The notes beneath the pieces are model-generated. The model had not been told where the DNA came from. It saw only the letters and a list, made by a program, of their open reading frames with translations, and made no database searches. A program made the translations under genes and the position numbers. Shown here in pieces: positions 1-8,467 of a stretch of 64,000 bases of DNA (the stretch's first letter is position 1; each line of letters opens with the position of its first letter). This DNA is from Halobacteriovoraceae bacterium (GTDB lineage Bacteria; Bdellovibrionota; Bacteriovoracia; Bacteriovoracales; Bacteriovoracaceae). The stretch is from NCBI GenBank assembly GCA_002707495.1, contig PAMZ01000003.1, positions 62,001-126,000 on the forward strand, read 5' to 3'.

Positions 1-421
1 TTTGCTCCCTATCGATATATGAAGTTTCGGGCTTTGCCTCGCTTGAAAAAATAGCATCACTTTGAAATTGAATAGATAAAGCTCTAAAGCCATTCGCTCC
101 CATCCCCTTAAACCCATGCAAATTCCACGCTGGAATATAGATAATATCACCCGCACTTACATCTAGTTTCGTGTCTCCGGTTGAAACTCCCCTACCACTT
201 GTCACGATCAAGAGACTTGGACAAGGGTGATAATGCTTTGGAAGCTCTCGTCCCTCTGGCATTTGTGTCCAAGCAATGGAAAGCTCCCGGGGAAGCATAC
301 GACTAAAAAAGTCATGGCTTTTAAAATGTCTAACCTCTCCCAAAAAAGTTTCCTTACCATCCACATTCATAGATCTCAGACAATCTAGCTGGTTTCTCGT
401 TATAATTTGAGTTTGATTCAT
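1..421 (-). CDS. Cupin-domain protein, 3' end cut off by the window
   Basis: An open frame starts at an ATG at 421 and runs off the window edge, giving about 140 residues. The middle of the product has cupin-like features: KHYHPCPSLLIV followed by GDTKLDVSAGDIIYIPAW and a conserved WNLHGF. These are the glycine- and histidine-rich strands that usually hold a metal in small cupin barrels. No signal peptide is visible, so it is probably cytoplasmic. Substrate and metal cannot be told from the fragment. It is read away from the next gene and may belong to a unit lying to the left of the window. Family assignment is from motif recognition only. Confidence 0.65.
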   Translation of the reverse strand, partial: MNQTQIITRNQLDCLRSMNVDGKETFLGEVRHFKSHDFFSRMLPRELSIAWTQMPEGRELPKHYHPCPSLLIVTSGRGVSTGDTKLDVSAGDIIYIPAWNLHGFKGMGANGFRALSIQFQSDAIFSSEAKPETSYIDREQ

Positions 422-520
422 TATGTACCCCCATATTCAATGTCATATAGACGATACATTTTTACTTGATATAAAAAAATTGACTTTTAACTATCTCATA
501 TATTCACTGGGGTTATATCA

Positions 521-551
521 AAAATAAAAAGGGCACATCTAGTGTGCCCTT
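521..551 (-). terminator. Rho-independent terminator
   Basis: A 9-bp stem (AAGGGCACA / TGTGCCCTT, loop of 5 at 538-542) is followed on the minus strand by TTTTTATTTTT. It lies 24 nt past the stop of the minus-strand gene at 575-1039 and would end its transcript. Confidence 0.8.
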
Positions 552-574
552 ATTTCAAATATATTTAAATCTTA

Positions 575-1039
575 TTAGTCGATATCTGAGATCAAACAAT
601 TCTCATACTTTGGAAGCATGACAACTGAGTATCTTTCTAAATACTCTGTATAAACCTTATCCTCTCCATCCAACTCAATGGGATCACAGGCAAAGGATAT
701 ATCTCTGGAATTACTTCTTCTGGTAGACTCTTCTACACCATTGATATAGCTAAATGATACCTTGTGAACCGGTATATCCTCATACCCATCAAAATAGCTA
801 TTAGTGAAGCGAAGACTTCTTTGGGTGGCCAAAACGAAGCTTTCTCCGTTGCTCTGTGATTCTTTAAAATAATCCCAGTAATGTTGAATATTTCTAGCTT
901 CCACCGGGTGAAAAAGAGAATTAAAGACTGTTCGGTTGTCCTCTGCGACGGACTTATTCAATTTTGCGATAACTTCGTAAGGGGAAGTTGCGAAAGCTTG
1001 AGAAGTTAAAATAAGCCCGATAAGAATGATCGTTTTCAT
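575..1039 (-). CDS. Small secreted protein, unknown function
   Basis: The 154-residue product starts with a clear Sec signal peptide (MKTIILIGLILTSQAFA, cleavage predicted after AFA). The mature part is about 137 residues, mixed polar and aromatic, with only two cysteines (near positions 118 and 148) and no motif I recognise. An SNTRRS-like basic stretch lies in the middle. The upstream sequence contains AGGAAACCCT just before the ATG, a plausible ribosome binding site. It stands alone between a cupin gene and a divergent RND exporter gene, with its own terminator. A periplasmic or exported location is inferred from the signal peptide; no function is proposed. Confidence 0.7.
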   Translation of the reverse strand: MKTIILIGLILTSQAFATSPYEVIAKLNKSVAEDNRTVFNSLFHPVEARNIQHYWDYFKESQSNGESFVLATQRSLRFTNSYFDGYEDIPVHKVSFSYINGVEESTRRSNSRDISFACDPIELDGEDKVYTEYLERYSVVMLPKYENCLISDID

Positions 1040-1226
1040 AGGGTTTCCTTTGGTTCATTTTAAAATATAAGACTATAATACTATTCTTTAGACTTGATTT
1101 GTTCTCACTTGAAAGTTTTATCTCTAGTGTTAAAACTTTAGACAATCCAAACTTCCGAGTCGGGAAGTCGGTTATGTTCTGTGAAAATCTAACAATTCCC
1201 TACTTAGGTATTCAGAACAGCTTTGG

Positions 1227-1240
1227 AATGTTAGAACATT
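1227..1240. promoter_or_regulatory. Perfect 14-bp palindrome before the exporter gene
   Basis: AATGTTAGAACATT has two 6-bp arms around a central AG and ends 3 nt before the start codon at 1244. Two further inverted pairs lie upstream: ACTTCC/GGAAGT at 1151-1168, and GTTCTG/CAGAAC at 1176-1218. The palindrome is too tight for an RNA hairpin, so a dimeric repressor site is the likelier reading. This is inference. Confidence 0.4.
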
Positions 1241-1243
1241 TGA

Positions 1244-3496
1244 ATGCAAAAATTTGTTTTGTCATTGATCAAGGATAGATCAACCTTACTTATCAGCTCG
1301 ATTTTCGTGTTAGCAGCATTTCTTTCTCTCGGTATCACTAAGCTTGAATTAGAATACTCAATCAAATCTTGGTTTAGATCAGGTGATCAATATCTTCTGC
1401 GTTACGAAGACTTCAGAGAGCATTATGGACCTGATTCGAATTTGATTATGATGGTTAAATTCAAAGATAAGGTTTCCAACCCAAAAAATATTAAAACTCT
1501 TCAGAATATCGAAAAAGACCTTTGGAAGATCAAAAATATTGTTCGAATAGAGAGTCTTGTAAACTTTAATCGGACATCGGCTCAGGAAGATGAAATTCTT
1601 ATCAATCCACTCGTACCAGAATCTTATCAGACAAATGATGTTTCCCCATTAGAGTATGAACTTAAAAATAATCCTGAGTTAAAAAATTACCTCATTTCAA
1701 AAGACTTAAAGTCTACCGTTTTCTATGCTTATCCACGAAGTAAAGTAGGAATAGAGGGGAAAGTTGCCAAGGGAATTGTGCGAAGTATACAGAAAACAAT
1801 AATCCCTAACTATCCTGAGGTCGAAATTTATATGACGGGTGGCGTACGAATGGGTGAGGCATTTGAAACCGCAACTCTTGGCGATTTTGCTTTTTTAATT
1901 CCCCTAGCGTTTCTTCTTATGGCATTTACACTTTGGATATTTTTAAGAAACACAGTCCTTGTCATATTATCTCTGGGCCTAGTTGCTATAACAGTGTTAT
2001 CGACTCTGGGAGTTCAAGGTTGGTTAGGGGTAAAACTGGGCTTGGTCACTGCGATGTGCCCTCTCACGGTCATGGCCATTTGTGTGATGGATTTAGTTCA
2101 TGTTCTTTCAGGATATAAAAAACACAATAATATTCTTTTGGGAATCGAGAGCAATTTAAAACCTACTCTTCTGACAACACTAACAACGATGATTGGATTT
2201 CTTAGCTTTTTAACTGCTGAGCTGTATCCCATAGCTAACCTCGGAATTATTTCATCAATAGGAATTGCATTAGCTTGGGTGTATACCATTTTTTTAGTTG
2301 GTCCCATGTTATATTTAATTCCTTTGAAACTAAAAACAGCTAAGACAGCAAAAGCACCCCAAATTTTTGACTTTATTTTTGAGCTTACCCAAAAAGCCCC
2401 TAAAACTATCATCGTATTCTTTATCATCATTACTGCAGTAAGCTTAAGACTTACTTTTTTAAATCCAATTGATAGCAATGTGCAAAATTATTTTTCTTCT
2501 GAAACTGAATTTGCAAAAGCTACGCAAGCCTTTAAGGATAATATTGGTGCTTCAAATGCTGCTGAAATCGTTCTTAAAAGCCCAACTGATATTAAAGATC
2601 CTATTTTTCTAAAAAAAGCGGATCAATTTATTCATGCCCTTGAGAAGAGAAGTGATATTGGCAAAGCAGTTTCTCTGATTCACCCTTTAAAAGAAGTTCA
2701 TAAGGTCATGCGCTCGGGTGATGAAAAAGAATATAAAATAGCAGATTCAAAAGATATTATTGCCCAAGAACTCTTCTTCTTGGACATAAGTCTCGCTCCG
2801 GAAAAGAGTATCCGAAATTTTCATTCTATAGATTCTAAAAACTTAAGAGTGAGCATTTTTTGGCATAATGAAAGCTCTGCACAAATAAAAAACGCAACTC
2901 AAGAAGTTGAACAATTAATAACAGATCACGGTTTGGAAGGCTATGTAACAGGAGTCGCACCACTCGTACTGGGTATTGACGAATATATTGTTGAGTCTTT
3001 TATTGAATCCATGCTTATCGCCACTACCATTATTGCCATCTTCATGATGATCGTTTTTAAAAGTGTCTTCATTGGACTTCTTTCAATTCTTCCCAATATA
3101 ATTGTCCCTTCTTTTGGAGCAGCTATTTTGTACTTGATGGATAAACCATTCGATACAAGTTCGGTCTTGGTCTTTAGTATTTGTTTAGGTATCGCAATTG
3201 ATGACACGATTTATTTTATTACGAGAGCTCAAGAGCAATTGGATCAAAATCTAAGTGTCGATCAGGCCATAAAAATTGTGCTCTTAGATGCGGGAAAAAC
3301 CCTAAGTCTCACCACATTTATTCTCGTTAGCGTATTTTCACTGTTTTACCTCGGCTCTTTCACGCCTAATCATAATTTTGCGATCGCGACCGTGACAGTT
3401 CTAAGCTTTGCCTTGATTCTTGATCTCGTATTTCTACCCTGCATCATGACTGTCTTCTTTGGACGTGGAAGGATGATAAAACCAACTAAAGCATAA
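1244..3496 (+). CDS. RND/MMPL-superfamily exporter
   Basis: The 750-residue inner-membrane protein has the two-fold RND layout. TM1 is near residues 13-33, a large periplasmic loop covers about 34-210, and a block of five helices spans about 213-360. TM7 is near 385-405, a second loop follows, and a final block spans about 585-745. The motif GIAIDDTIYF in the last block matches the acidic pair used for proton coupling in RND proteins. Length and layout fit the MMPL/HpnN-like group that moves lipids or hydrophobic compounds, rather than tripartite drug pumps of more than 1000 residues. No membrane-fusion partner lies next to it. The ATG has no strong Shine-Dalgarno sequence and sits just after a palindrome. 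A lipoprotein gene follows 9 nt downstream, so the two are probably co-transcribed. The substrate is unknown. Confidence 0.85.
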   Translation: MQKFVLSLIKDRSTLLISSIFVLAAFLSLGITKLELEYSIKSWFRSGDQYLLRYEDFREHYGPDSNLIMMVKFKDKVSNPKNIKTLQNIEKDLWKIKNIVRIESLVNFNRTSAQEDEILINPLVPESYQTNDVSPLEYELKNNPELKNYLISKDLKSTVFYAYPRSKVGIEGKVAKGIVRSIQKTIIPNYPEVEIYMTGGVRMGEAFETATLGDFAFLIPLAFLLMAFTLWIFLRNTVLVILSLGLVAITVLSTLGVQGWLGVKLGLVTAMCPLTVMAICVMDLVHVLSGYKKHNNILLGIESNLKPTLLTTLTTMIGFLSFLTAELYPIANLGIISSIGIALAWVYTIFLVGPMLYLIPLKLKTAKTAKAPQIFDFIFELTQKAPKTIIVFFIIITAVSLRLTFLNPIDSNVQNYFSSETEFAKATQAFKDNIGASNAAEIVLKSPTDIKDPIFLKKADQFIHALEKRSDIGKAVSLIHPLKEVHKVMRSGDEKEYKIADSKDIIAQELFFLDISLAPEKSIRNFHSIDSKNLRVSIFWHNESSAQIKNATQEVEQLITDHGLEGYVTGVAPLVLGIDEYIVESFIESMLIATTIIAIFMMIVFKSVFIGLLSILPNIIVPSFGAAILYLMDKPFDTSSVLVFSICLGIAIDDTIYFITRAQEQLDQNLSVDQAIKIVLLDAGKTLSLTTFILVSVFSLFYLGSFTPNHNFAIATVTVLSFALILDLVFLPCIMTVFFGRGRMIKPTKA

Positions 3497-3505
3497 GGAT
3501 TTTTT

Positions 3506-4024
3506 ATGAGAGTCTTATTTCTAGTTCTAATGATTTCCATGATGAGCTGTGGAAAAAATAATAACACTCCGATAGATACTCCAAGGCAAGCTCCTGAAAA
3601 TGAGAGAAGACAGACTAATGATGCCAATGAAACCCTTTCAGATCTAAAGATGGTTTTAGTGGGAAAAATTCTTATGATGAATAAAATTCTTGTTAATGGC
3701 TTTGAGCTAGAGATCGATGAATGCCGCAAAGATGATGAAGTTTTCATTAACCAGAATGGGACATTTGAATCCATCGATCATCAAGCTTGCGAAGATATGA
3801 ATACCGATGCAAAAGGTTCTTATGAGTTTTATATCCAAGCTGGACAAATCTTTCTCGTTCTCAATGATCAAAATGGAAATAAACAAGAGTTTAGGCTCTT
3901 ATCCTATGGTCTAGAAAGTATCAGTTTTCAAACTCAGCAAGAAATTGAAGGCGAAACCTACGATGTTGAAGTCACTTATCTGATTAAAAAGGGCTCACCA
4001 ATTATGGCAAGCCCGAATTTATAA
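3506..4024 (+). CDS. Hypothetical lipoprotein
   Basis: This is a 172-residue product with an N-terminal lipoprotein signal (MRVLFLVLMISMMSCGK, lipobox ISMMSC). A low-complexity polar linker rich in N, P and E follows, and then a domain of about 120 residues with alternating beta-like pattern. Two cysteines (ECRKDDE and HQACEDM) could pair. AAGGATT precedes the ATG by 6 nt. It starts 9 nt after the exporter gene, so it may work with that exporter at the outer membrane. No family is recognised. It ends 18 nt before the convergent gene at 4043. Confidence 0.75.
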   Translation: MRVLFLVLMISMMSCGKNNNTPIDTPRQAPENERRQTNDANETLSDLKMVLVGKILMMNKILVNGFELEIDECRKDDEVFINQNGTFESIDHQACEDMNTDAKGSYEFYIQAGQIFLVLNDQNGNKQEFRLLSYGLESISFQTQQEIEGETYDVEVTYLIKKGSPIMASPNL

Positions 4025-4042
4025 ATTTGATTGAAATAAAAA

Positions 4043-4777
4043 TTAATAAACCGTCGAGGTTACAGTACAGCTCATAACCTTAACCGAGCACATGTCTTGT
4101 AGTCGACTCACACGTCTTCTTGTCTTGCTACTTCTGTCATTAAAATCATAGTTGGCTTTCGTAAACATCTCTTGCAAGCAACCTGGAATTTCTCTTTCAT
4201 ACCTTACGAAGTTGCAGTTTGAAAGGGGTTGGTTTCCTCTCATACCACCTCGTCCACGACCTCTGCCCGGTCCTCTTTGGGCCTGAGCGATTCTTCTATC
4301 ATCGCAGCGAGCGGCATCCCCGAGAAGTCCTCCGATCAATTTTCCACTTACGATATCATTGATTCCCTGGTTCGGTCTTATGCTTCGAATACAGCGCATA
4401 TTGGGCTCGTAATGAACTCGTACTTCTCTGGTAGTTGTCTGAGGAATATCGCCAACTCGAGTTGGGATTCCTGAGTTTTCCAAGCATCGAACCTTGCTGA
4501 AATCACTCCACTCACTGTCACAGCGATAAACATCTTGTCTTGAATAACGTTTGCCAGCGATAGCTTTAACACAATCTAGTTTACTCGATTGAAAGACATC
4601 ATCACAGATACCTAAAGCGAGTGGGGAGGTGTAGGCTCTAGAAGCTAGATCATAACAATCTCGCCTATCAAAGCTACTAAAAAGATCTCCACAAACCTCG
4701 TCCACGCTTGCTGGAACAACGTTTGCCATTACATAATTTGTTGAAATCAATAGACTTAAAATAAATAACTTCCTCAT
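4043..4777 (-). CDS. Secreted cysteine-rich protein, unknown function
   Basis: The 244-residue product has a signal peptide (MRKLFILSLLISTNYVMA). The mature protein has many cysteines in a loosely repeated pattern, including DEVCGDLFSSFDRRDCYDL, GICDDVFQSSKLDCVKAI and YRCDSEW. This suggests disulphide-bonded helical pairs. A GPGRGRGRGG stretch near residue 170 is a flexible basic linker. No enzyme motif is seen. The gene lies downstream of the protease operon (4855-7587) on the same strand with a 77-nt gap holding only a weak hairpin. An exported structural or binding role is inference. Confidence 0.7.
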   Translation of the reverse strand: MRKLFILSLLISTNYVMANVVPASVDEVCGDLFSSFDRRDCYDLASRAYTSPLALGICDDVFQSSKLDCVKAIAGKRYSRQDVYRCDSEWSDFSKVRCLENSGIPTRVGDIPQTTTREVRVHYEPNMRCIRSIRPNQGINDIVSGKLIGGLLGDAARCDDRRIAQAQRGPGRGRGRGGMRGNQPLSNCNFVRYEREIPGCLQEMFTKANYDFNDRSSKTRRRVSRLQDMCSVKVMSCTVTSTVY

Positions 4778-4854
4778 AAAATCTCCATGGTTTTAGAATT
4801 ATGACTCGATACCTATTTAAAGATGATGCTTCAATTAAGAGTGAATATTTTTCA

Positions 4855-6258
4855 CTAATGGCAGTTTTTTGTTTTTCCTAGTAGCAGAGATTTTGCCATT
4901 CCAAGGCCGAGAGTCCCACCAAAACACAACTCTCCATAACTAGAAGATCTAATACCACCGTGTAAGAAATGGGTATAAGGGTCTTTTCCCCTAAGATCTT
5001 CGCCCAAGGCATAAGGGTCATCTTCTAAGCGCCCCACTCTATTTCTTATCTCTTCTTCTGTTCTATATTCAAAAATTTCATGTGATAAATAATAGCAACT
5101 TCCCATTTGAGCCGCTCCCACTTTTAGGCCAGTATCATCAAAGCCTCTCTTTCTGAACTCTTTTCTGGCATCACCACCTAAGCCAATGGGATAATATCGA
5201 CCTTCTCCCACTTGAAACATCCCTCTACGAGTCATACCGATCAAGTCAATCCACTTGTCTCCATCATGTTTCCCCATATCCATCCACTCACTCCATCCTT
5301 TGATCTGAAGCTTTCGTCTCAAGACTTCTCCGACATCATCACCAAGCCCCCAACTTCCAGAATTTAAATTGATGAGAACAGAAAATGCTTTTTCAGCGAA
5401 AAATTTTCTTAACTCTTGGGTTCCCCTCTTTTTCCATAGAGCTTCTCCTCTAACTCTCCAAGCCAGCATTCCAAGATACATGGAAAGAAATTCCCTGTCT
5501 TCATCGGTAAGGGCTGGGTAAGGAAGACTCTCACGACATCTCTCGTAAGCGGTATTTTCAACTTGCTGAAGACTTGCTCTGGATAGACCAGAGCTAAAAA
5601 TATTGTCGAGAAAGCTTTGAACTCTCTTAAGCTCTTGAGCTAACTTAATTTCATTCATATCTTCAAGTTCTTCAATACTCATTATCAGAGGATCGATAAG
5701 TCTTTCATACTGAACTCTCAAAAGAGCCGTTCGACCTTTGTTTTTAAAATCCGTTGTCAGCACTGATTCCGGAAGATCAATCAAAGCCAGAGGAGGAAGA
5801 AACACCTGTATCAATCCATCAACATCTTTAAAATACTTATCTTGGTAGGGATTTTGAATTGTGTAGTCATAGTTAAGTTCAGGTCTAGATATTTTTGAGC
5901 ATGCCTTTTGGAAAATCTTTAAGGCTTCATCCGGGAGAGCCTCTGAAATTGAAATTTCACATAAATCCTCAAATTTATCCTCAACTGGGTTTGGTACTCT
6001 ATTATAACGAAAAGCATGAAAGACATCCAAAACATCTTTAAACATAGTTATTTTCGTACCATCAAGTTCGACCTCAGAAAAAACATCCAAAGGCAGTTTA
6101 TGATGATAATTATAAGACTTCTTTAGGTCTGATCGGTTAATGAGATCACTTCTAATGAACTCGTAGGACTTGAAATAATTCTCTCGATTCGCAATGGCTA
6201 CATTGAGAATCAAGAGACTTAAAAAAATAAAAGTGATTATCCCCGCATTAATCTTCAT
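4855..6258 (-). CDS. Secreted protein of unknown function
   Basis: The 467-residue product has an N-terminal hydrophobic segment (TFIFLSLLILNVAIA) that acts as a signal peptide or anchor. The rest is mostly helical and acidic. Near the C-terminus are a glycine-rich stretch (FGGTLGLGMAKSLLLG) and two cysteines (MGSCYYLSHEIFEY, ELCFGG). SHEIFEY resembles half a metal-binding motif but lacks a second histidine at the needed spacing, so I do not call it a peptidase. It starts 12 nt after the S1 protease gene on the same strand, so the two are almost certainly co-transcribed. Substrate, chaperone or partner of the protease are all possible; none is shown. Confidence 0.7.
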   Translation of the reverse strand: MKINAGIITFIFLSLLILNVAIANRENYFKSYEFIRSDLINRSDLKKSYNYHHKLPLDVFSEVELDGTKITMFKDVLDVFHAFRYNRVPNPVEDKFEDLCEISISEALPDEALKIFQKACSKISRPELNYDYTIQNPYQDKYFKDVDGLIQVFLPPLALIDLPESVLTTDFKNKGRTALLRVQYERLIDPLIMSIEELEDMNEIKLAQELKRVQSFLDNIFSSGLSRASLQQVENTAYERCRESLPYPALTDEDREFLSMYLGMLAWRVRGEALWKKRGTQELRKFFAEKAFSVLINLNSGSWGLGDDVGEVLRRKLQIKGWSEWMDMGKHDGDKWIDLIGMTRRGMFQVGEGRYYPIGLGGDARKEFRKRGFDDTGLKVGAAQMGSCYYLSHEIFEYRTEEEIRNRVGRLEDDPYALGEDLRGKDPYTHFLHGGIRSSSYGELCFGGTLGLGMAKSLLLGKTKNCH

Positions 6259-6270
6259 CAGTTTATCCGA

Positions 6271-7587
6271 CTAATGACAATAAGAGTCTGGCACTTCTCT
6301 GATATAGTTACTTCCTCTGAATAAATTGCATGTCATATCAGAGTTAAGCCACACGTATCGCTCACCTTCGTTTGAACTTCTACCGCAGTATGAATTGGGT
6401 ACTTCTCGGATATAGTCGCTACCTCGAAACAGATTACAAGTCATATCAGAATCAAGCCACACATAGCGTTGACCTTCAGTTGAGCTTCTTCCACAGTAAG
6501 AATTGGCAACCTCTCTAATATAATTGTTCCCTCGAAACAAATTACAGGTCATATCAGAATTAAGCCACACATAGCGCTCTTCTCCACCACCTCTATTACA
6601 TAAAGAGTCAGGCACCTCTCTGATATAGTTACTTCCTCGAAATAAGTTACAAGTCATATCAGAGTCAAGCCACACATACCTATCTTCTCCAACCGGAGCC
6701 TCAGGGGCTGTTGAGAATCCATTTTCTTCAATTTGAGAAATCAGACTACATGACTCTCCGGAACCTTCATTCTGGCCAATATAATTGGTTCTAATACAGC
6801 TCGGTCTCTGAACAAAATCCTGAGCACCTCGAACCAAGATACCTTCAACTTCAAGGGTTCTTTGGTTAAAAACAGCTGAACCTGAATTTCCGCCGTAAGT
6901 GTCAAGACTCGCCTTAAAATACCCATCATTTTCATGCACAGACATGACATTCGCCCCATCCGCGATTTTACTTGGAAGCCCAGAAGGGTGACCTATAACA
7001 AATAATGGATCTCCGTTTGAAAGGCTCTTATTATCAGAAAGTTTTAGTGGTGTCCGATCAACAACAGCTCTATCAAGTTTAATGATGGCATAATCAATTC
7101 CGGCACCTTCAAGTTTATGTCCAAGAATCTCTTGGCAAGAATACACTTGATCAGAGGAAAAAGATGTATTTATAGAGCCAGCTGAATTTTTTGCGTAATC
7201 AAAAATAAATTTTACAGAACGACACGCAGACTCAGTCGTAATACAGTGTCCAGCGGTAACAATTTTGTCAGGTGCCACTAAGAAACCTGAACAGAAAGCA
7301 GAGGCTGGTTGATTTCTAAATGGCTCGTCTGAGCAAACATTCGCATCATCCGCAAAATTTGTCTCATCTATATTAATGAGCTCTCCAATACTAGAAAGAC
7401 TTGAACTTCTAAACAACGCCACAGTAGATCTTGCAAGCTCTCTTATTTCAGCGTCATGGTAGTCAGGCACATCAACTCTATTGTCTTCACCATAGACGAC
7501 CTTTATGCGAGATGAATTCGCTTCTTCTGTTTCGGCAAATACATTGAACGTACTAATAATAAGTAATAATGAGATTAAATTTTTCAT
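6271..7587 (-). CDS. Secreted trypsin-like serine protease with four C-terminal repeat modules
   Basis: The 438-residue product has a signal peptide (MKNLISLLLIISTFNVFA). A chymotrypsin-fold (S1) domain spans roughly residues 45-290. The triad is visible: His in TAGHC (about 113), Asp in GIDYAIIKLD (about 166) and Ser in GNSGSAVF (about 235). The oxyanion motif is GNSGS rather than GDSGG, as in the V8/glutamyl-endopeptidase-like branch. Residues about 303-438 are four near-identical modules of 35-36 residues, each with YVWL, DMTCNLFRG, NYIREV and a terminal Cys. Each module carries two cysteines, so each is probably disulphide-locked, and together they may bind a surface or substrate. An export role, for instance in prey degradation, is inference. 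It heads an operon with the gene at 4855. Confidence 0.88.
   Translation of the reverse strand: MKNLISLLLIISTFNVFAETEEANSSRIKVVYGEDNRVDVPDYHDAEIRELARSTVALFRSSSLSSIGELINIDETNFADDANVCSDEPFRNQPASAFCSGFLVAPDKIVTAGHCITTESACRSVKFIFDYAKNSAGSINTSFSSDQVYSCQEILGHKLEGAGIDYAIIKLDRAVVDRTPLKLSDNKSLSNGDPLFVIGHPSGLPSKIADGANVMSVHENDGYFKASLDTYGGNSGSAVFNQRTLEVEGILVRGAQDFVQRPSCIRTNYIGQNEGSGESCSLISQIEENGFSTAPEAPVGEDRYVWLDSDMTCNLFRGSNYIREVPDSLCNRGGGEERYVWLNSDMTCNLFRGNNYIREVANSYCGRSSTEGQRYVWLDSDMTCNLFRGSDYIREVPNSYCGRSSNEGERYVWLNSDMTCNLFRGSNYIREVPDSYCH
6274..6681 (-). repeat. Four coding tandem repeats, spacing 105/108/108 bp
   Basis: The repeats code the C-terminal modules of the S1 protease. Each unit begins at the Arg of RYVWL (6681, 6576, 6468 and 6360 on the minus strand). 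The units are very alike at DNA level, with runs such as TCATATCAGA and AAGCCACACAT shared by all or nearly all. This suggests recent duplication or gene conversion. Unit length stays a multiple of three, so copy number can change without breaking the frame. Confidence 0.9.
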
Positions 7588-7683
7588 GGCTCCCCTCTTA
7601 GTGTTATGGAGGGAGCTTATGCTTTGGACAATTGCTAGCCAAGTAGCTTAGTAAAATCTACACAAATGAGGTCTTAACCCCTT

Positions 7684-8310
7684 TTAATCTGGGCGGCTAG
7701 CACTCGAATTATTTCGATAATTCCTCGGTTCACTTTGATTTCCAAAGTTTTTAGGCTCTTCAAGATCAGCCATTTGTTCGGGATCATGTGAGGAACTCCC
7801 TATTCCTTCAGGACAACGGTCTGGGATATTTTCATCAAATTCGCAAGGAGAGAGAGCATTATTTAAAGCCATTGCATTATTGTCAATATCAGCTTCAGAA
7901 TCAAAGAATGTCGGGTTTTCGACGCTAAAGACATCTGATGGCGCCATAAAACTGCAGTCGCTTAAACGCTCTTCAAACCCAGGGGCAATTGAGTTTCTTA
8001 GGGCCTGAGTACTTGTTATTCTTGGTGACTCTGTTGTGGGACTCATTATACTCTCTAAAGTAGCAGAGGCTTTCATGGGAACTTCGGTTATGGGACCGGA
8101 ATTCATTCTTCTCGTACACAGGATGGTGATATGGCTGATATTTGACTGCTGACTAGATAACCAACCTTTTTCTTCGAATTGTCCGTTACTCCAACATTCG
8201 ACCTTGAAATGATTCCGATCACTTTTATTCTTGATTCGACAATTTTCTTTTTTAGCAAAAACCGAAATACTCAGTGTGCTGACTAATAAACCTAATATCA
8301 ACTTTTTCAT
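7684..8310 (-). CDS. Secreted protein with disordered tail, unknown function
   Basis: The 208-residue product starts with a signal peptide (MKKLILGLLVSTLSISVFA). The first part of the mature protein (about 20-75) is a small domain with three cysteines (NCRIKN, VECWSNG, ILCTRR) and the pattern of a short beta sheet. The rest is rich in S, N, P, D and E and looks disordered, with a further cysteine pair (SPCEFDENIPDRCPEG). No family is recognised. It is on the same strand as the protease gene, but 96 nt separates them. Its leader and that of the protease share TTTACTAAGCTA-like and TAAGAGGGGA sequences, which may point to common control. Confidence 0.65.
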   Translation of the reverse strand: MKKLILGLLVSTLSISVFAKKENCRIKNKSDRNHFKVECWSNGQFEEKGWLSSQQSNISHITILCTRRMNSGPITEVPMKASATLESIMSPTTESPRITSTQALRNSIAPGFEERLSDCSFMAPSDVFSVENPTFFDSEADIDNNAMALNNALSPCEFDENIPDRCPEGIGSSSHDPEQMADLEEPKNFGNQSEPRNYRNNSSASRPD

Positions 8311-8467
8311 ACCTTTCCTTTTCCCCTCTTAAATTATACAAGGATTACTCTTAAAAGCTGGTAAGATTTTCACAAATTCACTTAAAATTCAGGCTTTTAG
8401 CTTAGTAAAATAAAGGAAATCGGTTTAAGGGCTGCAAAGAATTTGAGGCAGCTTCCACTCATGTCAG

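Noticed and set aside
2098..2478. Minus-strand frame opposite the RND exporter gene
   Set aside because: A shadow of hydrophobic coding sequence; no start signal and no domain.
4855..6258. Zinc peptidase reading of SHEIFEY in the secreted protein
   Set aside because: The second histidine of HExxH is absent and no catalytic set is seen.
6274..6681. Regular repeats that could suggest a CRISPR array
   Set aside because: The units are 105-108 bp, nearly identical along their whole length and lie in frame in a protease gene; there are no unique spacers and no cas genes.
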